64,000 nt of DNA from Paraphoma chrysanthemicola (taxonomy: Eukaryota > Ascomycota > Dothideomycetes > Pleosporales > Phaeosphaeriaceae). Shown here piece by piece: positions 10,388 through 21,243 of this stretch. Positions within the stretch are counted from its first letter, which is position 1, and each line of letters begins with the position of its first letter. The translations under genes and the position numbers were made by a program. Location: the NCBI GenBank assembly GCA_020744225.1, contig JAGMWG010000022.1, forward strand, positions 434,001-498,000. Reading direction: 5' to 3'. The notes beneath the pieces are model-generated. The model was not told the origin of the DNA. It searched no databases and worked only from the letters and a program-made list of their open reading frames with translations.

Positions 10388-11282
10388 CTACTGCATTGAT
10401 GGCTTGATACTTTTGAATGTCTTTGTGATGTTCGTGATCGCCTCCTCCACCGGAAGTCGCTCCATAGAGCTCGCACCGTAAAAGCCATGAACACCCTTCG
10501 TGCGACTTATCACGTATTCCGCGTCCTCCGGTGCCGCAATCGGACCGCCATGGCACAGCACAATGATGTCGCTCTGGATCTTGACCGCGGCATCTCGGAT
10601 ATCCTGGATGAGCTTCACGCTATCGTCTAAGCTCTTCCCACTCGTTGCACCGATGCTGCCAGATGTGGTGAGCCCCATATGTGCGACCAAGATGTCGGCA
10701 CCAGCTTCGGCCATCTTCCTTGCTTCGTCGACGTTGAAGACGTACGGCGTGGTGAGAAGATCAAGCTCGCGTGCTTTTCGTATAACTTCAACTTCAGCAT
10801 CGTAGCTCATGCCGGTTTCTTCCAGATTTTGACGGAAAGTGCCGTCGATCAGTCCCACGGTAGGAAAGTTCTGAACGCCTGCAAAGCCAAGGTCTTTGAG
10901 TTGCCTCAGGAATCTATCCATGTCCCGAAAAGGATCAGTTGCACATACTCCAGCAAGCACTGGCGTATGTTTGACGACTGGAAGAACCTCATTGGCCTGG
11001 TGCGTGTTAGTTCCAGGTGGCCAAGCAACACATCTGCTTATCTCATACCATTTCCAAGACGACATCATTCGCATTTCCATACGGCATCAGTCCGGCCAAA
11101 GACCCTCTCCCAGCCATGCGGAACCGACCACTATTGTAAATGATGATCATGTCGCCGCCACCTTGCTCGATGAATTTTGCCGAGAGGCCGATGCCAGCAC
11201 CAGCTCCAACGATTATCTTTCCATCTTTGATTGACTTTCGTAAGCCTTCAAGAATAGCCGTCCGGTTCGTTGGCGGTGACAT
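10388..11282 (-). CDS. TIM-barrel, PEP-hydrolase-like protein (Tm-1 C-terminal domain type)
   Basis: Two exons on the minus strand, 11282-11049 and 10996-10388, give 280 aa with a 52-nt intron. The segments GKIIVGAGAGIGLSAKF, GLMPYGNAND, VLAGVCATDPFRDMDRF, GVQNFPTVGLIDG and LCHGGPIAAPEDA match the family named phosphoenolpyruvate hydrolase-like/TIM-barrel (Pfam PEP_hydrolase). In plants this domain is the C-terminal part of Tm-1; in many microbes it is a separate gene beside a UPF0261 gene, as here. The biochemical reaction is not firmly known to me. The gene shares a 200-bp divergent promoter with the UPF0261 gene at 11483, which suggests co-expression. Confidence 0.85.
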
Positions 11283-11482
11283 TGTGCAGATGCAGCGTCT
11301 TCAGAGAACTTCGGAGCTTGCGAGCCAGCTGTTCGAAAAGAGACATGGTCTGAGATGACGTAACGCTAAACGCGGGGACAACAGGACACCACTGTTAGCA
11401 CAAACACGAGCTGCTCACTCCACCACTTCCACGAGGAACAACTACCGTCCATGTTCCAGCAATCACTACTGCGAAAGTAAAG
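11283..11482. promoter_or_regulatory. shared divergent promoter of the Tm-1-like pair
   Basis: Only 200 bases separate the two divergent ATGs of the TIM-barrel and UPF0261 genes, so both promoters must lie in this interval. No clear TATA box was seen. Confidence 0.6.
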
Positions 11483-12745
11483 ATGGATCTCGGTCCTCAC
11501 GTGGTGCTAATTGGCACTTGCGACACAAAGCTGGACGAATTGCTCTTTCTTCGTGACGAGATCAAGCGCAGCCACGTGGAAGTAACATTTGTTGACGTTG
11601 GACGAATACCGACAAGTCATTCAGCCATCACAATATCTCAGAAGCAACTTCTAAACGAGTTTGGTAGCGACCAGGATGTGAGTGGACTGCCACGAGGCGA
11701 GGTGATCAAGACGATGGCTGCTTGTGCGACCAAGGCTGTCAGGGGGCTTCACGAGGGAGGGAAGATACATGCAATCATCGCCGCTGGAGGATCGGGCGGA
11801 ACGTCTCTGGCGGCACAGGTGATGAGAGATGGACTTCCAATCGGATTTCCAAAGCTAATTGTCTCCACAATTGCGAGCGGGGACACGGGGCCCATTGTTG
11901 GAGAAACAGACATTACGCTGATGAACTCAGTTGTCGATGTCGCCGGCCTCAATCAAATTCTACGGAGTGTCTTGAGCAATGCTGGCCATGCAATCGCAGC
12001 AATGGCGCAGGCGAACTTTTCGAGAATTGCGGATCCGCACCCACGCGAGGTGACGAAAAGACGTGTCGGTATTACAATGTTTGGTGTCACTACTCCAGCT
12101 GTTGATGTCATCCGAAGGCATCTCGAGTCAAGTTACAATATCGAGACATTCATCTTCCACGCCACTGGCCATGGCGGCCAAGCAATGGAGCGCCTGATTC
12201 GTGAAGGAGGACTTGACGCGGTGTTGGATCTTACCACAACCGAGCTTTGTGATCATATTACTGGAGGAGTAATGAGCGCGGGCCCGAGTCGCCTCGAAGC
12301 TGGTGCAGAAGCCGGCATTCCTAACATAGTTTCCGTAGGAGCGACTGACATGACCAACTTTGGGCCCATCACCACTGTGCCGGGGCGCTACAAAAAGCGA
12401 AAGCTATACGAGCATAATCCAGTCGTGACGCTGATGAGGACTTCAGTGGACGAAGCACGTGAAGTGGGTAGGACCATCGTCAGGATGCTGAGCGAACACG
12501 CCAAAGATCCCCAAAACATCGAAGTCTGGTTGCCAAAGGGTGGAATAAGCATGATCGCAGTCCCTGATGGACCGTTCGCGGATCTGGAAGCGGACGCCAT
12601 CCTCTTTGAAGTTGTCAAGAATGGCCTCGCAAGCAGCGGAATTCGAGTGGTCGAAGACGAGCGCGCCATCAATGATGAAGGATTTGCGCGCGACATAGCC
12701 GAGGCCCTCGCCGTAAAAATGGGATTGCAAAGTAGCACGGCGTGA
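11483..12745 (+). CDS. UPF0261 / Tm-1-like ATP-binding domain protein
   Basis: A single exon of 420 aa. Family hallmarks are the N-terminal GTCDTKLDELLFLRD, the glycine-rich AAGGSGGTSLAAQVMR (likely nucleotide contact), TIASGDTGP, GETDITLMNSVVDVAGLN, and a second lobe with RVGITMFGVTTPAV and HATGHGGQAMERLI. This is the UPF0261 family, whose plant member Tm-1 carries this region as its N-terminal, ATP-binding, virus-RNA-polymerase-inhibiting part. In microbes the cellular function is unsettled. Length matches free-standing bacterial members. Divergent from, and probably working with, the TIM-barrel gene at 10388-11282. No signal peptide. Confidence 0.88.
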   Translation: MDLGPHVVLIGTCDTKLDELLFLRDEIKRSHVEVTFVDVGRIPTSHSAITISQKQLLNEFGSDQDVSGLPRGEVIKTMAACATKAVRGLHEGGKIHAIIAAGGSGGTSLAAQVMRDGLPIGFPKLIVSTIASGDTGPIVGETDITLMNSVVDVAGLNQILRSVLSNAGHAIAAMAQANFSRIADPHPREVTKRRVGITMFGVTTPAVDVIRRHLESSYNIETFIFHATGHGGQAMERLIREGGLDAVLDLTTTELCDHITGGVMSAGPSRLEAGAEAGIPNIVSVGATDMTNFGPITTVPGRYKKRKLYEHNPVVTLMRTSVDEAREVGRTIVRMLSEHAKDPQNIEVWLPKGGISMIAVPDGPFADLEADAILFEVVKNGLASSGIRVVEDERAINDEGFARDIAEALAVKMGLQSSTA

Positions 12746-12991
12746 CGTTGCGAGTCACGATTTTGAAACCAAGGGAGCCAGCCCTTTGTTGCCGTCCGAA
12801 ATTAGAAATGCGCTACCTCCGGGTCAGGCGTCCTACAGTCAATGCAACGTCTCGATTGCGATTGGTTCAAACGGATCGCTATGCCGCAAACCGTTCTGGG
12901 CGGATCCTTCCGAAAGAACATCAAAACGCGATGGGCCCCTGGGATTAACCGCTACGCTCGTTACATTCAGTCACTCATTCTGATTTTCAAC

Positions 12992-14453
12992 ATGTTCGCA
13001 CGCGTAGGTGTGCTGTCGCTCGTTCTCCCCTTCTTTCTTGGCAAAGCTGTCGGCCAGCTTGGGATCCAACTGGATGTCACCAAAGAAGGTATGTGCCTCG
13101 TGCATTCGTGCAGCTAAAAGCTCACATGACTCCAGATTCCATCAAGTCCGCAGCCAAAACCCTTGCCGAGGGTATTGTCTCAATCTATAACGCAGGTTTA
13201 AAGACGGACCAAATTCCCGGCTTGTTTCCGGATCCTCATTATTGGTGGGAAGCTGGAAGCGTGTTCCATGGACTTATCGAGTACTCTTACCTTACCGGTG
13301 ATTCGCGATATGATAGCCTCATCTCCGAAGCTCTTCAGCACCAGACCGGCGATTATGACGCCTTCATGCCCCCGAATCAGACGAAAACTCTGGGCAACGA
13401 AGATCAGAGCACTTGGGGTCTTGCAGCCATGACTGCTGCTGAGGTTGGGCTGCCGAACCCGCCCAAAGATCTCCAATGGCTAGACCTTGCTGTGAACGTT
13501 TGGAACATTCAAGCACTGCGTTATGATGATCAAGAGAAGAATGGCACGTGCGGCGGCGGGCTCAAATGGCAGATCTTCACTTTCAACGCCGGGTACACAT
13601 ACAAGGACACTGCTTCGAACGGAAATTTCTTTCTACTGTCTGCACGCCTCGCGAAGTTTACCGGCAACACTACCTACTCCCAGTATGCCGACAAGGTCTT
13701 CAAGTGGTCGCGAGCCGTCAGACTTGTCGATGAGGATTACCATGTCTTCAGTGGAACGGACGACAAGTCGAACTGCACGTCCGTAAACCGAATTCGATTT
13801 ACCAATACTCACGGCACATATACCGAGGCTGCTGCCCTAATGTTCAATCTGGTACGTAGCTGGGACTATTCCTGGTCGCTAGATCAAACTGACGAGTGTA
13901 GACTGGAGCACAAATCTGGAGAGAAGCCGTGAGTGGTTTCGTGAAAGTCGCCTCGGTTTTTCAAGATTCAGCGAGTGAGCCAATCATTGTCGAGTCCGCT
14001 TGTGAAGCGAATGGAAAATGCAGTGTAGACATGCGCTCTTACAAGGGAATCTTTGCGCGGACTTTTGCTCGCGCTGCACTGGCCGCACCCTTCGCTGCCG
14101 ATATCATTCGCAAAATTCTCTCTACATCTGCCACCGCAGCGGTCTCAGGATGCACGACCGGGAACGCAAATGGCACTGAGTGCACATTCAGCTGGGTGAA
14201 CACCACAGATGACCAGGACACAGGTTTAGGCGAAGTCTTTAACGCACTGGAGGTCGTTCAAGTCCTGCTATACCCATCAGCAAAGGGGTTCAAGACAACC
14301 AACTCAACTGCTGGTGGTAACGCGACCCAGAGCGGTGGGGCGTCGAGGTCTTCGGGTGCATCGGCTCCTCAAAACACAGGTGCAGCGGGAACGATTGCTG
14401 CAAGCGTCACGGTAGTACTTGCCGTTGCATTCGCGACGCTGCTGAGCATGTAA
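12992..14453 (+). CDS. GH76 mannan endo-1,6-alpha-mannosidase (Dfg5/Dcw1 type), GPI-anchored
   Basis: Three exons, 12992-13088, 13136-13851 and 13902-14453, give 454 aa. Order: signal peptide (about 1-21), GH76 domain with DSIKSAAKTL, PHYWWEAGSVFHGLIEY and GNEDQSTWGLAAMTAAE, then a Ser/Thr/Gly-rich stalk and a hydrophobic C-terminal tail typical of a GPI signal. Dfg5/Dcw1 proteins act at the plasma membrane and wall, moving GPI proteins onto wall glucan by acting on the GPI mannan core. The usual catalytic Asp-Asp pair reads Glu121-Asp122 here, so the first acidic residue is Glu. An Asn-rich NTT/NST pattern suggests N-glycosylation. Start is the first ATG and gives a clean signal peptide. Confidence 0.88.
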
Positions 14454-14896
14454 ACCATTATAGAATCCGAGAACTAGGAGACAATCACATGATTGACTTT
14501 CCATTTAGGGCTTGGCGTGGTGGAGTGCGTAGTTGCTCCTTCCTGCCATTCCAGGCGACAATAAACCCCTCACTCGAGTTCCAACCTCCTCACCGCTTTC
14601 ATTTACCTCATCTGACAGGTAATCGCAATGACTGCCGAGATTTCCGCTCGTACAAACATACGCAGTCTTTTCCTTCGCCGCTTTGGTCATAACATGGCTG
14701 GGACCTCCGACACGCTCACCGACGATGGATGTCATTTCTTTCGGCTTCCAGCTGAGCCCAGAAACAAGATCTACAAATAAGCTCTCACCGAACAACGACC
14801 CATCAACTTCGAACAGAAAGTTACTTACTCCAGGACGATGGTGCAGGGATCCTGACGAACGGAAGGGGATGTATCCGTCAGTTGCAAGAGGTACAG
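14454..14896. other. intergenic, ambiguous open frames
   Basis: A minus-strand frame (14505-14945) and a plus-strand frame (14683-15021) overlap here; neither shows a family match or a clear advantage. No gene assigned. Confidence 0.4.
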
Positions 14897-15598
14897 ATGG
14901 AGCTCGTCTTGAGGTCAACCAGCTCTGTTTCGCAAGTTTTGTCATATTTTATGGTCAGATTCGAGCTGATACTGTTCATGAAGGTGAACGAGCAGATGGA
15001 CGTAGAGACCCGCGGTTTTGAGCTGTGGGTCAACGAACTGGCATTTAAAGACATCCGAGCCGCTTCCTACTTCATCCAAAAGTGCAGCCAGTCCAGTTTC
15101 CTACATCTTGGCGTCGTACATTCCCGGCAAGGGCCATATTACACTCGGCATGTGCACGCGAGGCCAGAATTGCATGCCCCGGTACGCTTTTGTCACGACC
15201 ACCCTCGCGCAACCATCCGCTCGTATCTCTCCGAATGGTCTTCCAACGGGTACGGAACGCTCCGGTATTTCGGACAAGAGGAGGCAGTAATTCGTGGAAT
15301 CCAGACCCTCGTCACCAACCTCTACATTTACGGTTCGAGATCACACCTCCGCGCTTTGAAATACATTCGAAAGTTACAAGCCGAACAAGCCGCACGGGCG
15401 TGGAACGATGAACATGGTCCCTTTAAATGGCCGACAAATTTCAAACTTCACCCCAGTACTGAGCGTCTCGATGCGTATTTCTTGCGCGACAACATCGGTC
15501 CTTATCACTTCCGAAGGGCAGGCTTCATGAATGAGGTTGAAGGGGCATTTGAGGGATATGTCCGGATGACAAGGCATTTGATCAAGCACGGCATCTGA
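14897..15598 (+). CDS. hypothetical protein, fungal, unrecognised
   Basis: An open frame with its first ATG at 14897 gives 233 aa. The second half looks protein-like: TLRYFGQEEAVIRGIQTLV, a basic helix LRALKYIRKLQAEQAARAW, and a C-terminal YVRMTRHLIKHGI. No domain, signal peptide or membrane segment is recognised. The N-terminal third is less convincing, and an unrecognised intron or a later start is possible. It lies between the GH76 and chitin deacetylase genes on the same strand. Confidence 0.4.
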   Translation: MELVLRSTSSVSQVLSYFMVRFELILFMKVNEQMDVETRGFELWVNELAFKDIRAASYFIQKCSQSSFLHLGVVHSRQGPYYTRHVHARPELHAPVRFCHDHPRATIRSYLSEWSSNGYGTLRYFGQEEAVIRGIQTLVTNLYIYGSRSHLRALKYIRKLQAEQAARAWNDEHGPFKWPTNFKLHPSTERLDAYFLRDNIGPYHFRRAGFMNEVEGAFEGYVRMTRHLIKHGI

Positions 15599-16843
15599 AA
15601 AGAGTTGAATTCTGGATCATGATCAATCGAACACATCGATCCAGGTAGCGCCTTCAACGGGACGAGTGGATGATGCGGAGACTGACACAGAATCTTCACA
15701 GGCGCTCGGAAATGGAGAACGCGTTGCTGTGACGAAATTTCGATACGCGTTAGGAAGAACAGTGTCTGCGTTGCATCGCGAAAGAGTCATGCCGGATGGG
15801 CAGGATTATGAGCGCATGACATGTCGAGCGGACATTGACGCCTCGGCGATCGGGAGCAACAGAAACCAAGCTCGGAGAACTTGCAGCCTAATCACTTCCT
15901 GGAAATAACGATGGTGTAGCGTAAGAATTGGAAACTAGCCGCGCAGTCATTCACGTGAGCTTTGGCTTCGCTGAATCACACACGACGGATCGCAACATCT
16001 GCAGGATCTTTCCCATTACCACGCCAATCAAACGTCTCTCTGCTTTGAAGCGCTTCATCAAGAAGCGCGAGAAAGATTCGATATTGTTCATGTGGAGTGG
16101 CGTTCTAGACCGCTTCGAGAGCCGAATATCGCCAAGATTACCAAGGATCTTCCCGAAGCTAACTCAGGGGGAAACTTGGCATTCCCGCCAACTCCACGAT
16201 GCGAAGCTTTGTTGCTCACCCTCAACACGAGTCTATTTTCGTCGCTTGTGCAACACCACGAGGATGGTATGTTTCGGGGCAGTCGACGAGCCCAGGTGTC
16301 TGCCGAAGGCCGCCTTTGAGATACAATAGCATGCCCCGAATGTATCCTCATGTTGGATAGAAACGCCCACATCCTTGCGCGGTCCCCAAAGTTTTGGTGG
16401 AAATATGACCACGTAGGCGCGCTCGTCTTTTGCTGTGATCGTGCGTAGCCTCGTCACCAGTCCTCGTCATTTGTTTCCTACTTTTCCACCTTCCAAGGCT
16501 CTAAACATCGCTTGACACGCGCTGCGGCTGAACTACGCTCGGCCAAGCCCGCCACGACCAGCAATGGTCGAGACTTGGTGCCTTTCCGCGATGTCTTGGG
16601 CAAGCCACGTCTGGCCCCTCGTCGCAATTTGAATGCCATAAGTATTGATTCCGCTCGTCGGCGTCTTCGACTCCTCGTTCGCTCATTGCACCTCTAGAGG
16701 TAGCATCCACTCGCTTTCTTTGACATCACGCTCGCTGAAGGTACTACGACAATCGTTCTACCAAACCACACTCGCTCAAAAAACCCCTGGCCCAGTATCA
16801 AAACTTAATAATAATACTCGAATTCGAATCAGCATTCCGAAGG
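15599..16843. other. intergenic region upstream of chitin deacetylase
   Basis: Open frames around 15666-15908, 15928-16329 and 16088-16457 occur on both strands without motif support. The last 100 bases are A/T-rich and pyrimidine-rich before the chitin deacetylase ATG, as in a fungal promoter/leader. Confidence 0.4.
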
Positions 16844-19240
16844 ATGCGTCTCTCAACAATACTCGCTGCCTCCCTGGCGGCACCTCTCGCGGCTGCTCAC
16901 GGAAGCATTCCGGGGGCTCCCAAGATCTTCGGCCTCGGCGACGCCAATGCGATCGCGGCATTAAAGAGCAGGAATTTTTATGGTGCACATGCTGCTAGAG
17001 CTGCTGGGTCTTCTCATGGGTCCCAACTGCAGGCCCGTCAAGGTGGTGATTCGAACGGGCGTTGTGGACCGAATTATGGGTGCGCAACCTGTGCTGAAGG
17101 ATATTGCTGCTCAAGTGGTGGATGGTGTGAGTGACGGTCACTGTTTCGTGGGCCGACATGGCTGACGTACATATCACAGGCGGCCAAGGCTCAGATTACT
17201 GCCAAGCGCCAGACAGTCTTTTTGAATATGGTCCTGGAGCTGATGCGAACGTTCTTCCCTCAGGTGGTACAACCCGCAACATTGCTCGCACCAAGGTCGG
17301 CAGTGTCCTGTATGGTGGTGACGGCATCTGGGTCTGCACAAAGCCGGGACAGATTGCAATCACATACGACGATGGTCCATATACTTACACCACAGACTTG
17401 CTGAATCTGTTTTCGTCCTATAACTTCAAGGCGACATTCTGTGAGTACCGTCTTAACTATGCTACGGCTTTGGCTAACGCTGGTATGCAGTCGTCACTGG
17501 TATCAACCTCAGCAAAGGGTCTATTGATAGCTCCTCAAAGGCGTGGGCTGCTATGATCTCTCGAATGATCACGGACGGGCACCAAATTGCTAGTCACACT
17601 TGGTCTCATCAGGATCTGTCTGTAATTACCAAGGAGCAGCGTTATGAACAGATGGTCAGGCTTGAAATGGCCCTCAGCAACATCATTGGCAAATTCCCCA
17701 CATATATGCGACCGCCTTACTCTTCATGCACGGCGGCTTCCGGTTGCGTTCAGGACATGTCAGATCTGGGATACCACATCTCGTACTTCGATCTTGATAC
17801 CGATGGTAAGATTTGCGCCTCCCAGTTCCCCCGAGTCTACTGACATGAACCAGACTACAACAACATTACCCCTGAGAAGGCTCAAATTCCAAAGGACAGA
17901 ATCTTTGCCGCGCTGAACCCCAGTAACTCGGCAACGGATGAATTTCTTGCCATTGCTCACGACATTCATTTCCAGACTGTTTACAACATGACGGGGTACA
18001 TGCTCGATCTCATGGTCAAGAAGGGTTACAAAGGTGTCACCATGGGAGAGTGCTTGGGGGATGCGGAGGCTAACTGGTACCGAAGCGGTGCCAATCGTGT
18101 GGCAACTTCCTCGTCCTTCAAGCCCCCAGCGTGTGCTTCTACAAGGGCTTCGTCTTCTTCCGCAACGGGCAGCCGCACTTCGACTAGTGCCGTTTCGACG
18201 CCGACTACAGTGTCTCCAGATAGCTCTTGCGGCGCGGCATCAGGCTATACTTGTTCAGGCTTCTCTGGAGGAGAATGCTGCTCTCAGGTATGTGAAGATG
18301 CGCACAACCCTTGATAATAGTCACTAACACTGAGTAGTACAACTTCTGCGGCAATACTGAGGGCCATTGCGGAACTGGCTGTCAGAGTGGATTTGGCAAG
18401 TGTGGATTATCTTCTAGCTCTTCCTCCGCCGTAGCGTCGACATCCGCATCCTCCAGCAGGCCCGCGACCTCATCTTCGGTCTCGTCTACCAGAGCTAGCA
18501 GTGTCTCATCGGGATCATCTACTCGAGCATCGTCTTCGTCCGCGCCCAGTTCCACGGCGAGTGGTGTCACTTCCCTCGATGCTAGTTGTGGTGGTACCAA
18601 TGGCTATACTTGCGTTGGTTTCGCTGAGGGAGAATGCTGCAGCCAGTAAGTGTCTGATGCCATACGTTCGATGCAACGTTTACTAATCAATCATAGATAT
18701 GGATGGTGCGGAAATACTGACGGGCACTGTGGCACGGGATGCAATCCTCTCTTTGGAAAGTGCACAAGCTCCGGCTCGTCCTCAGCTGCTGCCTCCTCTA
18801 CGGCCAGATCAAGCTCAGTATCTTCGAGCAGAGCGGCATCAAGCTCATCAAGCAGACCTGCCTCAGCCTCGAGTAGCAGGCCTGCGTCGTCTTCGTCTAC
18901 CAGACCTGCTTCGTCGTCAAGCACAAGGTCCGCTTCTTCAAGCACAAGGCCTGCTTCTTCAAGTACAAGGCCTGCGTCTTCAAGCACGAGACCTGCCTCT
19001 TCCAGCACTAGAGCGGCATCATCGAGCACAAGACCCGCTTCCTCCAGCACCCGGGTATCATCAACAGCCAAGTCCTCGCCAACCGGCATTGTCTCTCCAG
19101 ACGCATCTTGCGGAGGAACCAAGGGATATCACTGCATTGGCTTTGCCGAAGGCGAGTGCTGCAGCCAGTATGGATGGTGTGGTAGCAGCACCGCTCATTG
19201 CGGGACGAAGTGTCAGCCTTTGTACGGCAAATGTACTTAA
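16844..19240 (+). CDS. secreted chitin deacetylase with four CBM18 modules
   Basis: Six exons (16844-17126, 17180-17440, 17491-17805, 17854-18287, 18338-18645, 18697-19240) encode 714 aa. Order: signal peptide (1-18), CBM18 no. 1 (about 73-102), NodB polysaccharide deacetylase domain, Ser-rich linker, then CBM18 nos. 2 (about 409-453), 3 (about 512-557) and 4 (about 668-713) separated by Ser/Thr/Pro/Arg linkers. NodB motifs are intact: TYDDGP (156-161), SHTWSH (216-221), RPPY (255-258), and a later AHDIHF. The enzyme removes acetyl groups from wall chitin, giving chitosan; in pathogens this hides chitin from host receptors. The CBM18 (hevein-like) modules bind chitin. Introns interrupt modules 2 and 3 at the CCSQ/Y junction, but module 4 has none. 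Module number is high for this enzyme class. Confidence 0.93.
18909..19054 (+). repeat. degenerate 21-bp tandem repeat coding ASSSTRP linker
   Basis: About seven imperfect copies of a 21-base unit encode the seven-residue ASSSTRP linker between the third and fourth CBM18 modules. Copy boundaries are approximate. Confidence 0.8.
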
Positions 19241-19868
19241 AGCGGTGCCAGTTGGCGGGGAGGTGGTGCAATGTGACTTTTGTTAGGCTTGTTGGCCAAC
19301 TTAACTCAGAGTTTGCGCGGCATGAGTAACGATATGGCGTAAAACAACTAGCATTTAATATTGGTTATTCATAGACATTGTCTCGTTGCTATGACTTTGT
19401 CTGCCGGCGAACCTTCAAGCGCATGTGTGGATAGTCACGTGGTCATGATCGGCATGTTGATTACGTGATGTATACAGCGCTCCTAAGTGTTGCCTCTCAA
19501 GTCCCTCCACGACCGCGACGCCGCGGCTTTCATCTAGACCCGACCGCGACTACCTGCTACTACGAAAACGCCGTATATCCCCATCTTCTGATGTGGCTCG
19601 TCCGGGTTCAGACTGGTGTTCACTCGTGACGTATGAAAACTCCACTACTGAAGCTGTCCGGCTGAGCTCCGCCCTGAGCCGGATCCGTGCCGCCTCCGGC
19701 ATGACCACTTGCGCTATTCGCGCAACTAATGTAGTTCGTTTGCCCGTTTATGGCCGCACTCTCTAGACGCACGAGAGACTAGCAGTCGTCCTACTTGTAC
19801 CGCGCCGAGCCGACCACCACATGCCGTCCGCCACCTGCTCCTTCTAGAGCATATATCATCTTTCAGAC
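19241..19868. other. convergent 3' intergenic region
   Basis: Lies between the stops of the chitin deacetylase (plus) and the GT32 gene (minus). No gene seen. Confidence 0.5.
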
Positions 19869-21243
19869 TCATAGCGGTAGCGGAGGCGGTGGAGGAGTAT
19901 CTGCAGGTTTGCTAGCTAGGCGCTTGTCCTGCTCTTCCTTTGAGAGCGTATCCCATTCGGCGACATTCTTGTCCTATTGCTGGTTAGCAAGTACGCTCAG
20001 ACTCGGGCATTTTAGTTCGACCTACCCATTCAGCAACGCATTCAGGCTTCCAGTTGCACTTTTCGACCTCTCCAAACATCGGATGGTTGCGTCTTGGATG
20101 CTTCGAAGGCCAGCCGGACGCGTGATAGTGGTGTTTCACAAGTGCGCCGCGCGAATCATGGTTGCCAGAATCGGAATGGCCTTGCCCAGCAGCGAAGGCC
20201 TCGACGTTGAGTACAAGCATGCCGTTGATCAATCTCGACTCAGCAAGGTTGTGGAAGGGCTCCCAAGTGACAGCTTTGCCGTGGTTCTGGGCAGTCATTT
20301 GCTCCAGCACTGCTTTTGTGAAGGCCGACGGCCCTGTTCCGCTAATGACTTCGTTGAAATCGAGCTGGAGCTCGGGAATTGCCACACCTTTCTCTTCTGA
20401 AAGCTCATGCAACCAGTCCTGGATGTTCTCGATGAGTCGTATCATCACTGGTAGTCGAGGCTTGGCCGCAAAGGTCCATTGGCAGAAGGACATACACTTT
20501 GACCCCAATATGGGATGATTAGCAAAGGCTGGTTCGTCGATTTCGACGCCGACGATCATGTCAATTTCTTCTGGGCTATAGCGTTCGGGTATGAATCGCT
20601 CGACTGGGCGCAACGCTTCGACGTCGATATCTGCGTACACTCCACCCTCGGCGTACATGACGAGGTAACGCAGAAGATCGGCCTTGATGATGGTAATGTT
20701 CAGCTCCCGATAAAGATCCACAAAGTCTGGTCGGTTCAGGCCGTGGACACCATAATGCCATTCCAAATACTCGAGCGCGTTGTCGTCTGTGAGCACCTCA
20801 TACCGATATGTTGGATTCTTCGCAGGCCAAGTCTTTGCAGAGTCCGAGTCGCGTTGCTCGAAGCCAAGTGGGCCAACCTTCCAGGTTTGCCAGATCTTTT
20901 TGGGTATCAAGCTTGTGGAAGACTGCAGTGGCTGCTGGTACTTGAGTTCTCGCCTATAGCGATGCGCAGCCCGTATAGGGGTCGTAAAGAAGTGGGTATT
21001 GGCAAAGAACAAAAGGAGAAACACCACGGCCAGGTAGGCTGGCAAAACTCTCCGCACTTGGCTCGTCAACTTGCCTTGAAAGTGAGTGACAATTGGCGAG
21101 TGTGGAGGCATTTTGGTGACAAGATGGAGCTTTGGCGGAGGCGGTCTTGACCTACTGCGCATACTGAGGTTATCAGGAAATTGCGAGATTACCGCCTTTT
21201 GCCCATCATCATTCCAAGCTATGAGCAAATGCATCAAGGCCAT
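19869..21243 (-). CDS. Och1-like GT32 glycosyltransferase, type II Golgi membrane protein
   Basis: Two exons, 21243-20026 and 19973-19869, encode up to 440 aa; an in-frame ATG at 21162 would give 413 aa and cannot be excluded. A single hydrophobic anchor (about 69-86, AYLAVVFLLLFFANTHFF) precedes a lumenal catalytic domain with PKKIWQTWK, RYEVLTDDNA, IKADLLRYLVMYAEGG and the DXD metal site in YADIDV (205-207). This is the Och1/Hoc1 type of GDP-mannose alpha-1,6-mannosyltransferase, which starts or extends outer-chain mannan on N-glycans. A 52-nt terminal intron with a GCTAAC branch moves the C-terminus to a charged, Pro-rich tail. Divergent from the acyltransferase gene across 709 bp. Confidence 0.88.

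Noticed and set aside
14505..14945. 146-codon minus-strand frame next to the hypothetical gene
   Set aside because: Overlaps plus-strand frames of similar quality and shows no motif; could not be preferred.
15928..16329. 133-codon plus-strand frame upstream of the chitin deacetylase
   Set aside because: No ATG at its start and no family likeness; an overlapping minus-strand frame is equally long.
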